Under the pieces are notes generated by a model that did not search any database, had not been told where the DNA came from, and worked only from the letters and a program-made list of their open reading frames with translations. The position numbers were made by a program, and so were the translations under genes. A stretch of 64,000 nucleotides of DNA from Crambe crambe (taxonomy: Eukaryota > Porifera > Demospongiae > Poecilosclerida > Crambeidae), in contig OZ004584.1 of the NCBI GenBank assembly GCA_963924555.1, positions 711,001 to 775,000 on the forward strand, given 5' to 3'. The stretch's first letter is position 1; every line of letters begins with the position of its first letter. Below are positions 58,291-64,000 of this stretch, piece by piece.

Positions 58291-60209
58291 CTAAGCTTTT
58301 GAAATTTTAATAAGCTGCTGCTTGACCCTTCGACCTTCCTCTTGCATTTCTACTGGTGCTAGTGAGACTGTGATAATAATGTACCTGGACTTAAAATTGT
58401 TGACCACAGAATGAGCCAAAAACTGTTGCACTACACAACCACCACTCCTGTCAAAAAAATGTCTGACTGATTGAACTTGAGAGTCTGCTAATGGGTCCAA
58501 GACATTCACTATGACTTCAGTATTGAGATGACGCAGTTTTGCTTTTTTATTCCAGACATTACTGATTTGCAATGTCACATAATTTTTATCGATGTCCAAT
58601 CCATGTGGGTTCAGAATAGCTTGCATTCTCCGTCCATAGTTGTCAGAGAATTCATCACTTTCAATTTTGCTGTTCAGCTCATAAATCTGAGTTTTTAGCT
58701 TTTGGACTTTGAGTTGCCATATAAAGATTCCACTGTTAAGCATTTTATCCTCTTGAATTTGGCCATGGCGTCGACTGATGGGCCTTTGAGGTGAAATAGT
58801 AAGGGAAAAAGACGGGGAACATGAAGAGGTAGACAAATTGGCTGGCAAAGACTGGTGGCGTGAATGAGAATTCAAACCTTCGAGCACTGATGAATTTTTT
58901 TTAATTTCCTCTATAATGGCAACAAGACCATTAGCAATATCCATTGTTTTCACCAATTCTGAATAATTTTCTTTACAATCTGAAATACATGATCTAACAT
59001 GATCTAACTGATGTTTTAGATCCTGGTATTTTCTCAATACAGAAGATTTTTCATTCGGATACAGAAGTTTTTCCGATGATATTTCATTTGGATGGCAATC
59101 TGGAACCACTTCATGATCATGGTCACTGGCACTATGAAGACTGGGTTCACTGTGACTTCTATATAAATCAGTTGATTTTCTTGATGATAGACTATTTAGC
59201 GAGGAATAAGCACTGTAGTAAACACTGGAACTACCTGATTTCATACTTGCATTTGAAGTATAACTCCATCTACTAATAGGTGGGGAAGAGGTTTGTTGTT
59301 TCAAGCGTTTTTGAGATAAATCTTGTGCTGATTTCATCCCTGCATTCAATCAACCACTAATGTTAGCTAGTCCTCCCTCCAAAATCGCTTACCATTTTTC
59401 ATAGCATGTGATTGATGTGGCAGCTTCAATTGTTTACTTCTTATTTCTGTATCACTTGGCATTAGGGTGACTGTCCTGAAATTGCATAAAATTTAGTGGT
59501 TTATATACAACTATAGCTAGTCTTCGTTAAAAATAATTATGTTAATGTAGCTATAATAGCTAACCTTCTTCTTTCTTCCTGTGTGAGCTCTTGGTTAGAG
59601 TGCTCTTTTAGATGCTCTTTAGTTTCGAGAACCAGTGAGATACTTTTTCCATCAGAAAGAGCTGAAACACACAGTAATGAAAATTCATAATCAGCCATTT
59701 GGGCTAATATCATGACTACATAATTATTAAGGAAGCCACATTCAATGCATCAAACTTAGTGACATTTCTCCATACCATTATCATCCGGTACATTCTCCCC
59801 ACATGGAAGATCTTGGAGTTCTTCTACGAAACAATTAATTATTCGATTTAAGTTATTTTTATAAGTAGCTATTCATGTGACATACTTTTAGCGATAGTAT
59901 CAGCAATTCCATGATTATCAATCTTCCTGAGTGCTATTACTAAGTTGTGCCAGCTGGGTTTCTTAGTGACATTATCTTGCATATTGAGCCATGCATGGAC
60001 CATCTCACCACGTAATGGGTCCATGTCCCTTAAACTACAGTAGAAGAGTCCCAATGCTCCACCCAAATCCATTAAGTGTTGCTTGCTCAGAGTTCTCAGG
60101 TATTGAGTAATTTCAAAATGGTGTTTCATTGTTAGTTCTGTTGATTAATATTTTTAAGTGACAGCCATATCAAGTGAATGAAAGACTCACCATTAGGTCC
60201 TGGATTCAT
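58291..60209 (-). CDS. Death-domain and coiled-coil protein, six exons
   Basis: Exons on the minus strand: 60209-60191, 60137-59886, 59820-59776, 59661-59565, 59475-59393, 59339-58291; total 1545 nt, 514 residues, frame preserved. Residues about 15-90 form a Death domain: SKQHLMDLGGALGLFYCSLR, MVHAWLNMQDNVTKKPSWHN, LVIALRKIDNHGIADTIA, with the usual W-L and P-S/T-W core residues. Then come a Ser-rich linker, a coiled coil (about 270-300, LRKYQDLKHQLDHVRSCISD), a second helix (WQLKVQKLKTQIYELNSKIE) and an unrecognised C-terminal domain with IDKNYVTLQISNVWNKK and VRHFFDRSGGCVVQQFLAHS. It is probably a signalling adaptor. Acceptor of exon 3 was chosen to keep the frame. Confidence 0.75.
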
Positions 60210-60626
60210 CTCCACGTTATGACTTGGTAGATGATCATAAATTAGCTATACAGTCTCCTGATTTTCTAGCTCAAAGTTGTTTTTTTTTTGCTATAGTCAG
60301 CACTGATTGGTACATGAAGCTAGTGAATTTATACTGTACTGCACACAGATACTTGAAATAATATTCATATAGTAATGATCCTTAGCTAATTTTACTAATT
60401 ATTGTGCTGTAGCACACCTACACAATTATAGTCTCACATGACCAGGCTGGTTCACGAGACTACACAAATGAGTGCATGAATATTGTTGTTAGTAATTTGA
60501 TATGGGGAACCCCACTATAATGTCACAAGCAATATGAGCTACAGGTACTAGGTAAGTTCGTTTTCTTGGTTTGTACTGCGCATGCGCAATAAGCGTTGCT
60601 TGTTTTTATGACGATCTCTACCCATA
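60210..60626. other. Gene-free upstream region
   Basis: 5' flank of the Death-domain gene. A T-run lies at about 60280. There is no other feature. Confidence 0.4.
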
Positions 60627-61785
60627 CAAGTGAGCGCAAAAAATTTCTTCTAAATAAAAAGTTAAGTAGGGATAGCCTAAAATCTAACTGGGCTGTATAA
60701 TGTACTGCAGCCTCGTATGAAAACAATCCCTACATTTACATCCACTGCCTACAGCTAGCTATGGGCCGTTGTAAAAGTAGTAGGGATTGTTTTCATACGA
60801 GGCTGCAGTACATTATACAGCCCAGTTAGATTTTAGGCTATCCCTACTTAACTTTTTATTTAGAAGAAATTTTTTGCGCTCACTTGTTTCTATCCTTTTT
60901 TTTTAGTGCTTGAAGTTGAAAGTAAGTTTGTGTAAGTAGGTGGCAGTATTGATCGTCACTTGAACTGAGAGTATACAGTGATTATTAATAATTATTTGAC
61001 ATGAGGCTACAGTACAGTACTATAGTCTATACAAAGCCAGCTCTACATTTCTTTTGTAGGCACATACACAGTCTCTGGAAGAATTTATTTAGCTATTTAA
61101 GTTTTGTCTATTATTTAATATAAAACTTTACAGCAACAGCAATGTAAATCCATGGCATGGTAAAGTGAGCTGACTACACTACAGCCAAGTACTGGCTATA
61201 ATACTACTATAGGCTGTACTGCAATGCAGAAACGAGTGTCAGGAAGATCATCAGATAAGAATAAATAGCTAGCTAAACGATTAAACTGAAGACCTAAACT
61301 GAACTGATTAGGCTGCACTGTAGCCACATGTGGACTTATACGTGGCCCCGCCCATACGCTCCGCCCCCTATTGACGTGCGCTTCAAAATGGCGTAGAAAG
61401 ATTAGCCGAGTGCTATCGATATCACTGATTTATGAAGTAGCGCTTTAGTCAAAACTAATAGCAAAAGATCAGCCTCTAGGTGCCGCTCTAACAGATGGCC
61501 AAAGCAGAATTTTGATGACTATAGCCAGTAAGTCGGTACGTCGATCTTATTATTATAAAGAAAAAGAACAAAAGTCAATTTTAGAACTCGTTTTTTTCTT
61601 ATGTTAGCGAATGAATTTTTTATTTTTGAATGTTCTCCTCTCTTCTTTGTAGATGTAATAATTCACTGTAGCCTTCTGAGAACCTGTAGAGTAAGGGTAG
61701 AAGAGAAAGAAGAGTTTGTAGTTTATACAGTCTTATGACCTTTGACCTGCCATCCCTACTTAGAGAGTGCTAGCGCACTCACTGA
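60627..61785 (+). mobile_element. Helitron-like element, second subfamily, complete
   Basis: 1159 bp from CAAGTGAGCGCAAAAAATTT (after A, 60626) to CACTCACTGA (before T, 61786). The 5' 270 bp form a foldback (arms 60627-60736 and 60778-60890, loop with ctagctatggg). Subterminal AAGTAGGGAT near the 5' end is the complement of ATCCCTACTT before the 3' hairpin AGAGAGTGCTAGCGCACTC. No coding frame. It lies 13 bp upstream of the next gene's ATG and may supply its leader or promoter. Confidence 0.8.
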
Positions 61786-61797
61786 TACCAGCTGAGT

Positions 61798-64000
61798 ATG
61801 TCTGTAAACAGTAAGTCTAATGGCGCAGCCAAGGTGAGAAGTAGCAGCGGTAGCCCATCGAGGGTTTCCCTACTGGACAACGACCTGGAAACCTCGTACG
61901 CTTCATTCACTTCATCCGTATCGAGCTATCTCCCAGAGTTCAGCTACATCAGCACGGTAATTCAGCTAACAAGCCTTCTCATTCTCAACAATAGTAGCTA
62001 ATTTACAAGTCTTGTTGTATGGGCATGGAAACGAAAGGTCACTATTATTTTTAAATAGCTGCCTGTTGTTTTGTAGCCTCAAGCATTTTAATTGGCTACA
62101 GCTGAACAAAAGGTGAACTTGTATGTGGTTTTCTTATCTAGCTTCGAGCTTATTGATCCTAAGAATCATGGCATCAAATATATTTCCTTGTTGTGACCTC
62201 AAAGCCATGCATGTACCATGCGATTGACTTACAGTAACTTAGCTGCATGTAAAGCTTACAGTAGCTAGTCCAATATTCAAACAGATTACCTTATGAAGAG
62301 GTTGTTACAGGAAAAGGATTCTTGCACTATCAGAATATTTATTTGTGGAACTCTGTTTTTTGTTTTGTTTTGTTGTTGTTTTTTTCTTCTTTCTTTTCAT
62401 TACCCACCGACTGTCTTACTTTAAGCACTGCTTCTTGATCATAGTACATTTCTATGTATAATGAATTTCTTCCCTTCCCAGGATAAGACGGCTGAAGCCA
62501 TCCAGCAGTGTGAGAAGTTCATTCTGAATCCTTACTCCAATGCTCTGAAAATGGTAAGCAAAGTAATTATGTGCATGATTGGAAGGGACATGCTCTCACA
62601 GTGCAGCATAATAATGAGGACAAGTTGCGGTTGCAGGATAAAGTGCAGTCATTCTGCAAATTATCAAGTTCTTATGAGTATCTGGTCATGTTGATTATAG
62701 CTTACTAGTAGAAGATGCTGCCACTTTTTGTAGCATTCTAGAGTATCTGCGCATGTGGAAGCAATGTGCTCACTTTAAGTGCAACCTTAGGTGTGCACAA
62801 GACAGAGTGATTTTGGTAGAGAGTTGTGTGCAGGAAAACTATCAGATGTGTGTACGTCTTATTTGAAAACCAAAAAAAGGAGCTTCCACTTGGCAAGGAA
62901 GTCCTGCATCTATTCATTTAAGTTTTTGAGCACATGATTACTCTGCCATATCATCTGTCATGTGCAGCTACTTGGTAAAACTAGGCATCTTTCAAGTGCA
63001 GTGGAACCTTTACTTCAATTAAAAATAATACATTCTCCATTAATAAGAGGGGATAATTATCCCCTTTTCAAAACTACCTTTCCAAAAGCACTTCAAGATA
63101 TCAAAAGTCTTAGTAGTGTAAGTACTGTCTAAATAATAACATAACCAAATTTGCTGTTTCCTTGCTTAGATTGGCTGGTTGGTGGGATAGGAGGGAGCAT
63201 ATGGCAAGCCATTCTAGTCTGCATTTGGACCCTGTGCATCATGGCTACCATGGTGACACAAATCCTCACCTGCTTCAAGAGAGATGCTGTGAGTTAAGAA
63301 CTGGGAAGTATTTTTTCCCCTACCATAATAGCTACTTAGAATGAATGTCCTCATTAAAGGTTATGTGAAAGTATGCTGACTGGGCAATGCAGTATCATGT
63401 GTAATGTCTTTATTCATAACCTGAGCTATGCCAATGAATATCAAATCTGCATCACTGGTTGCTTAATAGTGGAACTGATCAAGAAAAAATACTGGTTATT
63501 CTGGGGAAATACTAGACCTGTACTGTTACATTGTGTGCCTAGTTTGTGTTGGGAGATGAGACTCCAGAGCTTCCGCTTGACAATGCGTAATGCCATCTGG
63601 TGTGACCGAACCTATCACCAGGATCATCAGATGTGACGAACACATCATCTCTTCCCTCATCTTCTTTGACGTCGTTGTCTTGGTGACCTATTACTTTGGC
63701 ATCTATCTCTTTACCAGAGGAGAGACTGAATATCTCTTTGGCCTTGCTAGTCATGTAAGTAAAATTGTAGGAATTTCATCGAGATAGGTAGCCAACACCC
63801 TAGGTAGCCAACACCCTAGGTAGCCAACACCCTAGGTAGCCAACACCCTAGGTAGCCAACACCCTAAGGTAACCAGCTAGCTAATGTCTATTTGTTCACT
63901 TGATACCTTGATTAACTGCTATAGCTTTCTCAATTCGTAACTAAATTTCAAATTTCAAAAAACCAGTTCATAGAGTGGGTGATTGGCTCTCTCTCTGCTG
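61798..64000 (+). CDS. Multi-pass membrane protein gene, 5' part, runs off the window
   Basis: Visible exons: 61798-61956 (cytosolic, Ser-rich: SPSRVSLLDNDLETSYASF), 62482-62553 (DKTAEAIQQCEKFILNPYSN), 63170-63288 (GGSIWQAILVCIWTLCIMAT then MVTQILTCFKRDA, a membrane helix), about 63543-63754 and 63967 onward (FIEWVIGSLSA). Exon 4 starts FVLGDETPELPLDNA, meets TAA, and goes on in another frame (IISSLIFFDVVVLVTYYFGI, a second helix). One missing base near 63587 would explain this. The phase between exons 2 and 3 does not fit, so an exon is probably unseen. The family was not recognised. Start codon is the first ATG after a Helitron-like element. Confidence 0.55.
63783..63867. repeat. 18-bp tandem repeat in intron
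   Basis: Five copies of GGTAGCCAACACCCTA plus 2 bp, head to tail, within the intron after the 63754 donor. Confidence 0.9.

Overview
The window looks like nuclear DNA of a marine demosponge, probably of the Amphimedon type. The inference rests on AT-rich sequence dotted with TAGC/GCTAGC runs, short GT-AG introns (often 60-120 bp), a Death-domain gene, and a very dense, nested population of DNA transposons. No species assignment can be proved from the sequence alone.

Layout. 1-4.5 kb: broken copies of a subtilisin-like (S8) protease gene; two share one 69-codon deletion, and one is fused to sequence resembling the N-terminal zinc-binding part of RAG1. 5.2-7.4 kb: two nested Helitron-like elements. 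7.4-14.4 kb: transposon-derived multi-exon genes (a SAM-domain protein on the minus strand, two different decayed transposase-like proteins on the plus strand). 14.4-20 kb: MITEs, two CATAG-family elements and a rearranged Helitron-like element. 20-24.3 kb: a minus-strand gypsy-type integrase gene with a Ulp1-type protease downstream (Ginger-like), carrying a nonsense codon and a frameshift.

24.5-51.1 kb is one large, imperfect inverted duplication. Left arm (24.5-30.5 kb): two GT77-like nucleotide-diphospho-sugar transferase genes (+) and an intact subtilase gene (-). Right arm (42.2-51.1 kb): the same genes in mirror order, plus an extra chimeric block of sugar-transferase, subtilase and THAP fragments. 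The 11.7-kb spacer (30.5-42.2 kb) is built of tandem repeats and nested transposons, including a complete two-gene IS630/Tc1-type element with TA target sites.

51.4-64 kb is the conventional genic part: an intronless SVOP/SV2-like MFS transporter (-); VPS45 (+, 15 exons, 560 codons), sharing a 345-bp bidirectional promoter with the transporter; a Death-domain/coiled-coil gene (-, six exons); another Helitron-like element; and the 5' part of a multi-pass membrane protein gene (+) that runs off the end.

The cellular genes appear independent (glycosylation in the Golgi, endosomal SNARE control, transport, Death-domain signalling). The mobile elements carry the structural story: four or five CATAG elements with 7-bp target duplications, three TAG-ended elements with 9-bp duplications, and Helitron-like elements whose exact ends are proved by nesting and by an empty site.
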